Of a stretch of 64,000 bases of DNA, positions 25,327 through 33,447 are shown one piece after another. The stretch is taken from NCBI GenBank assembly GCA_018604165.1, contig CP075895.1, positions 1,325,501 through 1,389,500 on the forward strand. The letters are read 5' to 3'. Positions within the stretch are counted from its first letter, which is position 1, and each line of letters begins with the position of its first letter. The position numbers and the translations under genes were made by a program. The stretch is from Chitinophagaceae bacterium LGM1 (GTDB lineage: Bacteria; Bacteroidota; Bacteroidia; Chitinophagales; Chitinophagaceae). Under the pieces are notes generated by a model. That model was given only the letters and a program-made list of their open reading frames with translations, had not been told where the DNA came from and ran no database searches.

Positions 25327-25632
25327 TTATGGGAAGGCAAACTCATAATTATCGCAGCCTACAATATCTACTTCTTTTGTCCTTATTGTAGGATTGCTGC
25401 TTGTTACTTGTTCTGCCTTTAATATATGTTTACCTATTTCAAAAGGTTTATCTGAGCTTTCATTTGGCTGAATATTGCCAATGAGTTGTCCGTCTATGTA
25501 CATCTTATAGGTATCGTTGCTCAGGTTTCTGAAGAGTACAGTGCCCGTCATACAGGGTCCTGAATTATCTGCATCTTTTGAACAACCTGCAAGGGTGCTG
25601 ATGGCTATTGCTGCGAGGAGTAGTTTTTTCAT
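25327..25632 (-). CDS. small lipoprotein, unknown function
   Basis: The 101-residue protein starts at ATG 25632 (MKKLLLAAIAISTLAGC), with a clear lipobox LAGC at residue 17. The frame extends further upstream but adds nothing family-like. The mature part has Cys pairs (GPCMTG and VGCDNYEF) that could form a disulfide, and a beta-rich 'VLFRNLSNDTYKMYIDGQLIGNIQPNES' region like PEGA-type surface domains, which decorate lipoproteins. Function unknown. Confidence 0.75.
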   Translation of the reverse strand: MKKLLLAAIAISTLAGCSKDADNSGPCMTGTVLFRNLSNDTYKMYIDGQLIGNIQPNESSDKPFEIGKHILKAEQVTSSNPTIRTKEVDIVGCDNYEFAFP

Positions 25633-25711
25633 ATCTGTACAATAACGTAATAACAAAACTACTTATTTTGTTTTCTTCTGCAGTGGGTGGAGATGTTGAC
25701 TAAATTGAAAT

Positions 25712-25741
25712 AAAAAAGGCAACCGTAACAGTTGCCTTTTT
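25712..25741. terminator. bidirectional terminator between tRNA-Glu and the lipoprotein gene
   Basis: GGCAAC / GTTGCC stem (25718-25723 with 25731-25736), flanked by A6 and T5 runs. Confidence 0.8.
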
Positions 25742-25752
25742 CTTTTACCGCG

Positions 25753-25824
25753 TACCACGTACGGGAGTCGAACCCGTCATTCCTCCGTGAAAGGGAGGCG
25801 TCTTAGCCGATTGACCAACGCGGC
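25753..25824 (-). tRNA. tRNA-Glu (anticodon TTC)
   Basis: On the minus strand a 72-base cloverleaf starts GCCGCGT at 25824. The acceptor pairs GCCGCGT with ACGTGGT using two G-U pairs. The anticodon stem is a perfect CCTCC/GGAGG around CTTTCAC, giving TTC (Glu). The T arm is ACGGG/CCCGT around TTCGACT. No CCA is encoded. Confidence 0.95.
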
Positions 25825-25842
25825 ATTTCCCTTTTGGGATTG

Positions 25843-25850
25843 CAAAGATA
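25843..25850 (-). promoter_or_regulatory. -7 promoter element of tRNA-Glu
   Basis: TATCTTTG on the minus strand, an exact consensus match 18 bases upstream of the tRNA. Confidence 0.6.
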
Positions 25851-25889
25851 AGTGTATTTTAATTTTCAGCAAAGAAATCTGCAAGTTTT

Positions 25890-26657
25890 TTATGCCTGCA
25901 TCATAGCATTGATAATACCCAAAAACTCATCTGCTTTCAGCGATGCGCCACCAATCAGTCCGCCATCTACGTCAGCACAGGCAAATAACTCTGCCGCATT
26001 GCTTGGTTTGCAGCTACCACCGTACAGTATTGTCAGGTTGTCTGCTATGGCTTGTCCGTATTGTGTGGCAAATACGCTGCGTATATGTGCATGCATATCT
26101 TGTGCCTGCTGGCTGCTGGCAGTGCGCCCTGTGCCTATCGCCCATATCGGTTCGTAAGCTATTACAATGTTTGCCAGTTGGTGTTTGTGTAAGTGAAACA
26201 CACTTGCTTTCAGTTGTGCTTCCACATATTCGTTTTGCGTACCTGCATCACGCACTTCAAGCGGTTCGCCACAGCAAAAGATAACTTTCAAGCCATTATC
26301 CAATGCAGTATCTGTTTTCTTTGCCAGCACGGCATCTGTTTCATTATAGTATTCACGGCGTTCAGAGTGGCCTATTATTACATACGTTGCTCCCGCATGG
26401 CTTATCATAGAGGCTGCTACTTCGCCGGTATAAGCACCTGCATTTTCGGTACTGCAATTTTGCGCGGCTACGTGTACATGGTTCACATCCTCTACCTGAT
26501 ACACGGTGTGTTGTATATTGATGAAGGGTGGGGCAATAACTACTTGTTTGTCAGCATTCAGTTCGGGCAACCCTTTCAGGATGCCAGCCACTAATGCATG
26601 GCCCTCGTCAAGGTTCATATTCATTTTCCAGTTGCCCGCTACAATTTTCTTACGCAT
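25890..26657 (-). CDS. tpiA: triosephosphate isomerase
   Basis: TpiA interconverts dihydroxyacetone phosphate and glyceraldehyde 3-phosphate in glycolysis. The 255-residue TIM barrel has the complete active site: Lys11 in AGNWKMN, His in YVIIGHSERR (about residue 100), Glu in VIAYEPIWAIGTGRTAS (about residue 172), and the phosphate-binding ILYGGSCKPSNAAEL and DGGLIGGASL loops. Length is normal. It is followed after about 65 bases by tRNA-Glu on the same strand and preceded by the GlmU-like gene (29-base gap), which is probably in the same operon. Confidence 0.97.
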   Translation of the reverse strand: MRKKIVAGNWKMNMNLDEGHALVAGILKGLPELNADKQVVIAPPFINIQHTVYQVEDVNHVHVAAQNCSTENAGAYTGEVAASMISHAGATYVIIGHSERREYYNETDAVLAKKTDTALDNGLKVIFCCGEPLEVRDAGTQNEYVEAQLKASVFHLHKHQLANIVIAYEPIWAIGTGRTASSQQAQDMHAHIRSVFATQYGQAIADNLTILYGGSCKPSNAAELFACADVDGGLIGGASLKADEFLGIINAMMQA

Positions 26658-26686
26658 TTTCTTGTCTTGTTATTTATGTTGATGTT

Positions 26687-27877
26687 TTATTTAGCAAATA
26701 AATCTCTTTGATAGGTGGTATTGTCAAAAACGTATTGGTACATAACCCGTTCTACCTCGCTCATTTTCTTACCTCGCCGAGCCATCATTCTGTCGGCAGT
26801 TTCCATAGCCCGTTCAAAGCTGTAAGTAGTCATACCATCGCTGCCACCCCAGCAAAAGGATGGAATAAATTTTTCAGGAAACCCTGCCCCGAACACATTA
26901 GCCGACATACCTACCACTGTACCAGTATTGAACATAGTATTAATACCACATTTAGAATGGTCGCCCATCAACAGTCCACAAAACGTAAGCCCTGTTTTTA
27001 CAGATTTGTTGATGTGTTCATCCCATATCTTCACTTCGTCGTAATTGTTTTTGAGGTTGCTGCAATTGGTATCAGCACCCAGGTTGCACCATTCACCTAT
27101 TACGGCATTGCCCAAGTAGCCATCGTGCCCCTTATTGCTGTTGGCAAAAAATACCACATTGCTCACCTCACCGCCTACTTTGCAGCCCGGCCCTATGGTG
27201 GTGTCGCTGTATATCTTCGCGCCCATTTTTACAACGCCTTGCTCACATAGTGCTATCGGCCCGCGTAGTATGCTGCCCTCCAGTATCTCTGCTCCTTTGC
27301 CTATATACACCGGCCCTGTACTTGCATTGATGATGCAGCCTGCATTGATGGTAGCACCTTCTTCTATAAACAGGTTTTCGCTTCCTGTTACTGTAATATT
27401 TTCGGGTATGGGAGCGCTTTGTTTGTTGTAAGTAAGTAGTTTATAATCGCCTCGTATGGCGTTGCCGTTGTTGGCAAATATATCCCAGATGTGTTGCAGC
27501 GCGTGTGCATCTGTATCGTATTCCACATTACCAGTATCAGGCAATGCTGCTATTGTATCAATCTGTTTATCGGTTCTGATGGCGATGATAAGATTGCCTT
27601 TTGCCAATACATCACCGTTGTTTAGTTTCAGTATTGCTTCCGTTATGTTGGGGTTGGCAAATACCGCACCGTTTATGTAGAGATTGTCATTTGTGGTGGT
27701 TTGTGGAAAAACCGCTTGCAGATAAGGTACTGTAAGTGTAGAGGTAGGTGTATTCAGAAAACGTTCCCAACGCTCGCGCATGGTCAGTATGCCGCAACGT
27801 ATATCCGCAACAGGACGTGTATGGGTAAAGGGAAGTAAACTGTTGCGTACCTTAGTATCGAATAGGATGACCTGCAT
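26687..27877 (-). CDS. alternative bacterial GlmU-like sugar nucleotidyltransferase/acetyltransferase
   Basis: The 396-residue protein has an N-terminal nucleotidyltransferase-like half that starts MQVILFDTKVRNSLLPFTHTRP, the marker of the Bacteroidota alternative GlmU family, predicted to be a UDP-GlcNAc diphosphorylase/GlcN-1-P acetyltransferase. The C-terminal half is a left-handed beta-helix with hexapeptide repeats (VTGSENLFIEEGATINAGCIINASTGPVYIGKGAEI). The classical GxGTRM pyrophosphorylase loop is not obvious, so activity of the first half rests on family assignment. It would supply UDP-GlcNAc for peptidoglycan and LPS. It sits upstream of tpiA. Confidence 0.85.
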   Translation of the reverse strand: MQVILFDTKVRNSLLPFTHTRPVADIRCGILTMRERWERFLNTPTSTLTVPYLQAVFPQTTTNDNLYINGAVFANPNITEAILKLNNGDVLAKGNLIIAIRTDKQIDTIAALPDTGNVEYDTDAHALQHIWDIFANNGNAIRGDYKLLTYNKQSAPIPENITVTGSENLFIEEGATINAGCIINASTGPVYIGKGAEILEGSILRGPIALCEQGVVKMGAKIYSDTTIGPGCKVGGEVSNVVFFANSNKGHDGYLGNAVIGEWCNLGADTNCSNLKNNYDEVKIWDEHINKSVKTGLTFCGLLMGDHSKCGINTMFNTGTVVGMSANVFGAGFPEKFIPSFCWGGSDGMTTYSFERAMETADRMMARRGKKMSEVERVMYQYVFDNTTYQRDLFAK

Positions 27878-27882
27878 AAAGG

Positions 27883-27910
27883 AAAAATCCCGACAAAAGT
27901 CGGGATTTTT
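27883..27910. terminator. bidirectional terminator between rpmE and the GlmU-like gene
   Basis: A 12-bp perfect stem AAAAATCCCGAC / GTCGGGATTTTT with an AAAA loop works on either strand. Confidence 0.9.
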
Positions 27911-27940
27911 CGTGCGTAATGCAAATGATATACGTTATTA

Positions 27941-28192
27941 TTACTTCTTCTTTTCGTAACGCTTGTTGAACTTGTCGATACGACCTGCAGTATCTACAAA
28001 CATAGACTTACCTGTATAGAAAGGGTGAGATGTGTTAGAAATCTCCACTTTCACCAACGGGTATTCGTTGCCGTCTTCCCAAGTGATGGTTTCTTTAGTA
28101 GCTGCTGTAGAGCGTGTAAGGAAAGTATGCTCGTTTGACATGTCTTTGAAAACAACTAAACGGTAGCTTTCGGGATGTATTCCTTTTTTCAT
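27941..28192 (-). CDS. rpmE: 50S ribosomal protein L31 type B
   Basis: This 83-residue large-subunit protein joins the 30S and 50S subunits. The N-terminus [20 protein letters not shown] and the [24 protein letters not shown] end match L31. There are no cysteines, so it is the zinc-independent (C-minus, type B) form, often used under zinc limitation; no C-plus L31 is visible in the window. It is monocistronic, with a near-ideal promoter at 28248-28278 and a terminator just downstream. Confidence 0.97.
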   Translation of the reverse strand: MKKGIHPESYRLVVFKDMSNEHTFLTRSTAATKETITWEDGNEYPLVKVEISNTSHPFYTGKSMFVDTAGRIDKFNKRYEKKK

Positions 28193-28247
28193 TGTATTCT
28201 ATGTTTTAATGCATGGATTTTGCCATGCCGTTTTTATTTAGAGTGTG

Positions 28248-28278
28248 CAAAGATAGCTATTTATTGTTTTCAGACAAA
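28248..28278 (-). promoter_or_regulatory. consensus Bacteroidota promoter of rpmE
   Basis: On the minus strand TTTG (28278-28275), then 19 bases, then TATCTTTG (28255-28248). Both boxes and the spacing match the published Bacteroidota consensus. The leader is about 50 bases. Confidence 0.75.
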
Positions 28279-28320
28279 AAGATTTATACAATTTATTATT
28301 TATCGCAATGCGACAGGCGG

Positions 28321-28875
28321 TTAGCTTTTAGATTGTTTTTCTTTCTTATACCCCTCTTTTACAAGGCGTTCCAAATCGGCCTCTGCCTGTTCTGCAGATG
28401 TATATACGGCTATTATCTTGCCATCGGGCCCTACAAGGCAGGCTTGGGGTATAAAGTTGACACCATACGCCTCTGCTGCTTTCGATTTCCAGCCCCCCAA
28501 GTCGCTGATGTGGTATTTCCAATACAGATTGTCTTTTGCTATAGCTTTTATCCATGGGTCTTTTTCCTTGTCAAGCGATACACTCACAATATCAAAGCCT
28601 TTTTTTGCACCTTTTATCTTTTGCGGCTCGTATTTCTGATACATGGCTACCAATCTGGGATTTGCCCTACGACATGGCCCGCACCACGATGCCCAGAAGT
28701 CTATGAGTATAATACGTTTTTTATATACGTCCGATAGTTTTACAACATTGCCTGCCGTATCTGCCAGTTCCAGTTCGGGTGCTATTTGCCCTACTTTTAT
28801 CTTTTCGTTGGCGTATTGGGCACTGGCAACGGTATATGTGGCTGCAAGTAGTAAGGTGGCTAATATCTTTCTCAT
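28321..28875 (-). CDS. TlpA/ResA-like exported thiol-disulfide oxidoreductase
   Basis: The 184-residue protein has a signal peptide (MRKILATLLLAATYTVASAQ) and a thioredoxin fold of the TlpA/AhpC-TSA class. The active site is WASWCGPCRRANP (about residue 65), and a cis-Pro segment 'VNFIPQACLVGPDG' follows. It reduces or forms disulfides in the periplasm; in Bacteroidota such proteins often serve cytochrome c maturation or thiol homeostasis. The C-terminus is basic. It is monocistronic with a -7 box upstream. The specific partner is unknown. Confidence 0.9.
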   Translation of the reverse strand: MRKILATLLLAATYTVASAQYANEKIKVGQIAPELELADTAGNVVKLSDVYKKRIILIDFWASWCGPCRRANPRLVAMYQKYEPQKIKGAKKGFDIVSVSLDKEKDPWIKAIAKDNLYWKYHISDLGGWKSKAAEAYGVNFIPQACLVGPDGKIIAVYTSAEQAEADLERLVKEGYKKEKQSKS

Positions 28876-28904
28876 AAAATCTTGTTGCTAATAATTTAGA
28901 CGGT

Positions 28905-28912
28905 CAAATGTA
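28905..28912 (-). promoter_or_regulatory. -7 promoter element of the TlpA-like gene
   Basis: TACATTTG on the minus strand is an exact TAnnTTTG match about 30 bases before ATG 28875. Confidence 0.5.
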
Positions 28913-28927
28913 GTACTTATATAGGTA

Positions 28928-29692
28928 TCAAAATGTCAGGGTTAAGCCATCATAAGCAAGGTGCATACCTTGTGGCAGGGTTTTATCCACTTCTTCGTGC
29001 AGGCCCAGTTGGTGGCTGATGTGTGTAAAATAAGCATCGTCTGCACCAATAGCTGTTGCTACGTCTATAGCTTGTGGCAGGGTAAAGTGTGATGGGTGTT
29101 CCTGATAGCGCAAGGCATTTAAAACCAATGCTTTACTCCCCTTTGCTTTATCCATTTCTGCAGGTTCTATATAGTTGGCATCTGTTATATAGGTAAAGTC
29201 GCCGATACGAAAGCCTAATACTTCCATTTTATAGTGAAGTACCCGTATAGGTATAAATTCTAAGTCGTTTATTTTGAATGAATTGTGTCCATCTATATTA
29301 TTTAGATCAACTTGCGGTATGCCGGGGTAGTTTTGGTTTTGAAATACATATTGAAATTCACGTTTCAACACCTCTTGTGTCTGCAGGTCGGCATATACCT
29401 GCATAGCTTTTCCCTGATGAAAGTTATATGCCCTCACATCATCCATACCCGCTACATGGTCTTTATGCCCGTGTGTAAAAACGATCGCATCCAAGTGCTT
29501 AACATGATGCCGTAGCATCTGCTGTCTAAAGTCGGGGCCGCTGTCTATTACAACTGTTGTATTAGCCGTTTGTATCAGTACCGATGTGCGTAGCCTGTTA
29601 TTACGCGCATCGGGCGATGTGCATACGGCGCAGTCGCAACCTATAAAAGGAACGCCCTGAGATGTACCTGTACCTAAAAATGTAACTTTCAC
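28928..29692 (-). CDS. PhnP-like metallo-beta-lactamase-fold hydrolase
   Basis: The 254-residue cytoplasmic MBL-fold enzyme begins KVTFLGTGTSQGVPFIGCDCAVC, where the CDCxxC cluster is the structural zinc site of the PhnP group. The metal site FTHGHKDHVAGMDDVR (about residue 75) and later His residues (HPSHFT, YFTHISHQLG) complete the family pattern. PhnP proper cleaves ribosyl cyclic phosphate in phosphonate use; no phn genes are nearby, so the substrate here is open, probably a cyclic phosphodiester. It lies 2 bases downstream of the next small gene, which reads in the same direction. Confidence 0.88.
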   Translation of the reverse strand: MKVTFLGTGTSQGVPFIGCDCAVCTSPDARNNRLRTSVLIQTANTTVVIDSGPDFRQQMLRHHVKHLDAIVFTHGHKDHVAGMDDVRAYNFHQGKAMQVYADLQTQEVLKREFQYVFQNQNYPGIPQVDLNNIDGHNSFKINDLEFIPIRVLHYKMEVLGFRIGDFTYITDANYIEPAEMDKAKGSKALVLNALRYQEHPSHFTLPQAIDVATAIGADDAYFTHISHQLGLHEEVDKTLPQGMHLAYDGLTLTF

Positions 29693-29694
29693 GC

Positions 29695-30006
29695 TCAGAT
29701 GTCTATTTCGCTTTGTACAGTATCATCACCTTTAGGGGCAATAGGTGCTTGCTTTAGTTGTTGATACCATTTCAGCATTTCACCACTCAGGTCTTGTTCG
29801 TTTACGTCAATAGTTGGTAAAATTTCTATCAGCGCGTTGATGCGCCCCTCTACACTCAAAAACTTATTGATAACGGCAACGCGCCTGTCTTCCAATACAC
29901 AGTAGCCCGAATTGAAATTGCCCTTTTCGTAACGTATGATGTATTTGGCTTCTTCAAAAAGCTGTTCCAGTTTTTTAAGGGTGTTTGCCGTATATTTGAA
30001 GCTCAT
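29695..30006 (-). CDS. conserved small Bacteroidota protein, unknown function
   Basis: The start is ATG 30006, giving 103 residues; an upstream extension to 30087 overlaps the divergent gene and looks unlike the family. The core YTANTLKKLEQLFEEAKYIIRYEKGNFNSGYCVLEDRRVAVINKF recalls a small conserved protein found beside MBL-fold genes in many Bacteroidota (from memory). No named domain, signal or membrane segment is seen. The stop is 2 bases before the hydrolase gene, so translational coupling is likely, suggesting a shared role. Confidence 0.75.
   Translation of the reverse strand: MSFKYTANTLKKLEQLFEEAKYIIRYEKGNFNSGYCVLEDRRVAVINKFLSVEGRINALIEILPTIDVNEQDLSGEMLKWYQQLKQAPIAPKGDDTVQSEIDI
29991..29998 (+). 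promoter_or_regulatory. -7 promoter element of the first PorT-like barrel gene
   Basis: TATATTTG is an exact TAnnTTTG match 27 bases before ATG 30026. It lies within the 5' end of the minus-strand gene 29695-30006, so the two transcripts start in overlapping DNA. Confidence 0.5.
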
Positions 30007-30025
30007 TCTTGCTATGGTGGTTTCG

Positions 30026-30712
30026 ATGGCTAAAATTAGAAAATTCGGGCGATTATCAGGTGCGTTACTCATTTTAATATTCCACACCTATACTGCACAA
30101 GGGCAGGCTTATTATGTAGAAGAAACTAATACGTTTTACGGTGGTCCTGTAATTGGTGCCAACTTCGCGCAGGTTGATGGTGATTATTTTGCCGGTTATT
30201 ATAAAACTGGGCTGAATGTGGGCGGCATCGTTTATACAAGGCTCGGCGGTAGTTTTTTGGCGAGTATGGAGATACTGTATAGCCAAAAGGGTAGTAGAGC
30301 GCATAAAGAACAGTTGTCTAAAACAAAAGCAGGTTTGCTAATAAGGGAATATGGTATATCGCTCGACTATGCCGAAATACCCCTGATGGTGCACCTTATG
30401 GATAAACGCAAAAGCCATATAGGTATCGGCGTTTCTTATTCACAATTAGTATCATCTCGAGAAACAGTGGTTACCAACCGTCAGGGTTACAATGATTCGC
30501 TGGATGTAGGCAAATTCCCCTTTAAAAGTTCGGATGTAAACATACTGGCGGGTTTCAACCTTCGTTTATACAAAGGCTTGTTCTTCAACGTCAGGTATCA
30601 ATATTCACTCTTCCCCATACGTAGCAATGTAAATATGGACTATTCGCGCGCCAAGCAGTACAACAACCTGTATGTGGTGCGTTTGGCATATATATTCGGT
30701 CAAAAATACTAA
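30026..30712 (+). CDS. PorT-like outer-membrane barrel, paralogue 1
   Basis: The start is ATG 30026, where a signal peptide begins (MAKIRKFGRLSGALLILIFHTYTAQGQ). The 228-residue protein shares an ordered set of motifs with the genes at 31144 and 31805: YYVEE..fyGG at the start, GANFAQVDGDYFAGYYKTGLNVGG, 'LYSQKGSR', 'LDYAEIPLMVHL', 'GVSYSQLVS' and a terminal barrel strand 'NLYVVRLAYIFG'. This is the PorT/outer-membrane-barrel fold. A thioesterase gene starts 3 bases after its stop. Ligand unknown; the triplication is the notable feature. Confidence 0.82.
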   Translation: MAKIRKFGRLSGALLILIFHTYTAQGQAYYVEETNTFYGGPVIGANFAQVDGDYFAGYYKTGLNVGGIVYTRLGGSFLASMEILYSQKGSRAHKEQLSKTKAGLLIREYGISLDYAEIPLMVHLMDKRKSHIGIGVSYSQLVSSRETVVTNRQGYNDSLDVGKFPFKSSDVNILAGFNLRLYKGLFFNVRYQYSLFPIRSNVNMDYSRAKQYNNLYVVRLAYIFGQKY

Positions 30713-30715
30713 GTC

Positions 30716-31132
30716 ATGAAGCATCCCGTACAACTACACCTACGCCTCGACTGGAGCGAAATGGATATGTTCGGGCATATAAACAATGTTTCATTCTTCA
30801 AGTACATACAGGCATCGAGGGTAAACTATTGGGAAGTATGTGGCTTCAGCAAGACGTTTAAGGAAACAGGTATTGGTCCTATGCTATTATCAACGGGTTG
30901 CAGGTTTGTACAGCCTTTGTTTTATCCTGGCAATATTACCATAGAGGCATCCGTTACGTTTATTAAGAATACCAGCTTTGGCATCAGCCACCGTATATTG
31001 AATGATAAAGGGGAACTGGCAGCCGAAGCAGAAGATGTAATAGTGGTGTTTGATTTTAATAAAAATGAAAAAGTACCCATATCGGCAGCGTTAAAAGAAA
31101 GTATTGCTGCGATAGAGGGTAAAGTATTCTAA
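30716..31132 (+). CDS. hotdog-fold acyl-CoA thioesterase (YbgC/4HBT type)
   Basis: The 138-residue single hotdog domain hydrolyses acyl-CoA thioesters in the cytoplasm. The 4-hydroxybenzoyl-CoA thioesterase signature is intact: LRLDWSEMDMFGHINNVSFFKYIQASRVNYWE, with the catalytic Asp in WSEMD. Such proteins (YbgC, FcbC) often act in lipid or envelope metabolism. It is placed 3 bases after the first barrel and 11 bases before the second, so it is embedded in the barrel operon. A membrane-lipid role is therefore an inference; the substrate is unknown. Confidence 0.88.
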   Translation: MKHPVQLHLRLDWSEMDMFGHINNVSFFKYIQASRVNYWEVCGFSKTFKETGIGPMLLSTGCRFVQPLFYPGNITIEASVTFIKNTSFGISHRILNDKGELAAEAEDVIVVFDFNKNEKVPISAALKESIAAIEGKVF

Positions 31133-31143
31133 GCACAAGCTAA

Positions 31144-31797
31144 ATGAAGTACATGAAATACCGTTTGTTGTTTTGTTTATTGCTGATAGCTTGCACTGCC
31201 AATGCGCAGAGCAATTATTATGTTGAAGACGCTAATCTGTTTCGCGGTATGGTAACGGCCGGTGCCAACTTTACGCAGATAGACGGTGACAACTATGCAG
31301 GCTACCATAAAGCGGGCATCAACGCGGGTGCAGGGGTATATACTATGTTCAGCAACGAGATAGGCGCAGGGCTTGAGATGCTCTACACGCGCAAGGGAAG
31401 CCGTGGCAATTTTAAACAAAACTCCAGCAATCAGTCTTTTCAGATACTGGCATACAAGGCTATTCTTAATTATGTTGACCTGCCGATACAATTATACTAT
31501 TTCGACCAGCGAGGCGACCATTTTGGTGCAGGCTTTTCGTATAGCCGCCTCATCAACCAATCAGAAACTTTTGATACTGACCCCAAGCAAAACTTGAAAT
31601 CGGAAGACTATCCTTTCCGCAAAAGCGATTATTGCATGGTACTGAGCGCGAATGTCAAAGTGGTTGGTAAGTTTTACATCACCGGTAGGTTTCAGTATTC
31701 TTTGGTAAAAGTGCGTACAAATGTGCCGCCCGGCTTTGGGCGTACGGAGCAATACAATAATATGGTCACTTTACGGTTAATGTATTTATTCAACTGA
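31144..31797 (+). CDS. PorT-like outer-membrane barrel, paralogue 2
   Basis: The 217-residue protein has a signal peptide (MKYMKYRLLFCLLLIACTANAQ). The ATG at 31144 overlaps a run-on of the previous stop region, and ATG 31153 is also possible. It shows the same motif order as paralogue 1: YYVEDANLFRG, GANFTQIDGDNYAGYHKAGINAG, 'LYTRKGSRGN', 'LNYVDLPIQLYYF', 'GFSYSRLIN' and 'TLRLMYLFN'. It clearly descends from the same ancestor by tandem duplication. The role is presumably in the outer membrane. Confidence 0.82.
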   Translation: MKYMKYRLLFCLLLIACTANAQSNYYVEDANLFRGMVTAGANFTQIDGDNYAGYHKAGINAGAGVYTMFSNEIGAGLEMLYTRKGSRGNFKQNSSNQSFQILAYKAILNYVDLPIQLYYFDQRGDHFGAGFSYSRLINQSETFDTDPKQNLKSEDYPFRKSDYCMVLSANVKVVGKFYITGRFQYSLVKVRTNVPPGFGRTEQYNNMVTLRLMYLFN

Positions 31798-31804
31798 TGT
31801 TTTC

Positions 31805-32467
31805 TTGAAGCGTGTATTACTCATACTATCAGCCATCCTGATTGGCCATCTTGCCCATGCGCAAGGCAGGGGCTTTTTTACCAACAATCCGGACAGGAAA
31901 TTTTATGGTGGGGTAGTAGGTGGCTTTAACTTCTCTGCATTGCGGGGCGATATATATGAAGGCTACCGAAAAGCAGGGCTCAACGTGGGCGGTACGGTGT
32001 TTGTTCGTCTTTTGCCAAAATTGTTTACAAGTATTGAGTTGATATACACACAAAAAGGTTGCAGAGGCATACGTGTATTTGAGTCTTACTATACAGGTAC
32101 GTTTATTGAGAAATATATTGTCAACCTCAATTATGTTGAATTACCACTCATGCTGCATTTTCAGATAAACGATAAATGGAATGTGGGGGCAGGTGCTGCT
32201 TATGCAGGATTGGTAAATTATAAAGAAGAAATCTATACCGACCAGCCTTTTATCTTCACTGCAGACAAGTATTCATTTAATAACAATGAGCTTTCTTTTA
32301 TCATCAATGCAAATATGCAGTTTTATAAAGGTTGGTTCGTGGGGATGCGTTATCAACAATCGTTGGGTACTATTCGCGAAGAAAGGAATTTACCGATACC
32401 TTTCAGTACAGGTGCGGCGCAGTTGAACCAACTGTTTTCACTCCGCCTTATGTATCTGATAGACTGA
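31805..32467 (+). CDS. PorT-like outer-membrane barrel, paralogue 3
   Basis: The 220-residue protein starts at TTG 31805, 7 bases after the previous stop. The signal peptide MKRVLLILSAILIGHLAHAQ begins there and the only nearby ATG is out of frame. Motifs follow paralogues 1 and 2: FYGGVVGGFNFSALRGDIYEGYRKAGLNVGG, 'IYTQKGCRG', 'LNYVELPLMLHF' and 'LFSLRLMYLID'. The stop is directly adjacent to the stop of the minus-strand MCE gene, so it is convergent. It completes the three-barrel operon. Confidence 0.8.
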   Translation: MKRVLLILSAILIGHLAHAQGRGFFTNNPDRKFYGGVVGGFNFSALRGDIYEGYRKAGLNVGGTVFVRLLPKLFTSIELIYTQKGCRGIRVFESYYTGTFIEKYIVNLNYVELPLMLHFQINDKWNVGAGAAYAGLVNYKEEIYTDQPFIFTADKYSFNNNELSFIINANMQFYKGWFVGMRYQQSLGTIREERNLPIPFSTGAAQLNQLFSLRLMYLID

Positions 32468-33397
32468 TTATTTTTTCTTCTTACTCTTACCAAAAATGCT
32501 GAAAACAGGTGGGTTGTCTTTCAAAGCCTGCATACTATTATTGGCAGTATCTAATTGGGCACTGGCATTTCGGTAAGTGGTTTTATCTGTAGCCATTCTG
32601 CCAATGCTACTATCGGGGTGTGCAATATCTGAAACACTACTACGTAGGCTCTTGATATTATTGCTAATGCTCGTCATACTGGCTTTCATGTCTTTATCGG
32701 CAAGGCTTTTGGTTTGGTTATCTATCCCTTGCAGGTTTTGCTTCCAAGACTGGCTGTTGCGTGTCATATCTGCACTGCTATTGTTTGCTGAGCGAACAGT
32801 TTCGGCAATGCTTTCAGCCTGCTTATTGTAATCTGCTGAAGCTGTTTCGTATTTTTTAATACTGATTTCAAAACTTGTAAGGGGCTTTATAAAACTATAC
32901 AACAATCCGTGCTGAATAATTTTATTTATGCCTCGTAGCGTTGTGTCTGCACTATACAGCAGGTATTTGGCAGTTTCCATAAAGGGGGTTACCTGCATAG
33001 ATGCAGCCATACTGTTATCCGCATCCGATAGCAAGGTATCACCTGGTTGCATATAGCTTTTAGTTTTACCCTCAATAATGGTGATAGACTTATCTGCTAT
33101 CAATCCGCCCGATGTCAGCAAGGCTTTCGAGCTATCGGGTATCGTTATGCCCTCATGCAGTAGTATGTGTACTTTCACCAAGCCATCAGGCATAATGGTT
33201 ATATCTTTTATCTTGCCCACCCGCACACCCCGTATGGTAACAGGCGATGATGCCTGCAAACCTTTAACTGTGTTGTAAAAAGTTACGTACTCATTCGGCT
33301 GGCTACGAAAGTAGTTGTAATACACCCATACAGATGCTACAATCACAGCTAATACGATGACTGTTCCTATCCAACTATTGCTTTGCTTTTTTTCCAT
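32468..33397 (-). CDS. MCE/MlaD-like lipid transport protein
   Basis: The 309-residue protein has one N-terminal membrane anchor (about residues 10-27) and an MCE domain (VTFYNTVKGLQASSPVTIRGVRVGKI, about residues 38-115). The MCE domain forms hexameric rings that pass phospholipids between membranes. A long helical, Asn/Ser-rich tail follows (about residues 140-290) and it ends in KKKK. MlaD-like proteins usually work with an ABC permease and ATPase; neither is in the neighbourhood, so this member acts with partners encoded elsewhere. It may be cotranscribed with the 43-residue gene upstream. Confidence 0.85.
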   Translation of the reverse strand: MEKKQSNSWIGTVIVLAVIVASVWVYYNYFRSQPNEYVTFYNTVKGLQASSPVTIRGVRVGKIKDITIMPDGLVKVHILLHEGITIPDSSKALLTSGGLIADKSITIIEGKTKSYMQPGDTLLSDADNSMAASMQVTPFMETAKYLLYSADTTLRGINKIIQHGLLYSFIKPLTSFEISIKKYETASADYNKQAESIAETVRSANNSSADMTRNSQSWKQNLQGIDNQTKSLADKDMKASMTSISNNIKSLRSSVSDIAHPDSSIGRMATDKTTYRNASAQLDTANNSMQALKDNPPVFSIFGKSKKKK

Positions 33398-33447
33398 GCT
33401 GCCTGCTCAAAAATAGGTTATTTCGCCCAGCAACAAGTGGCTATGCA

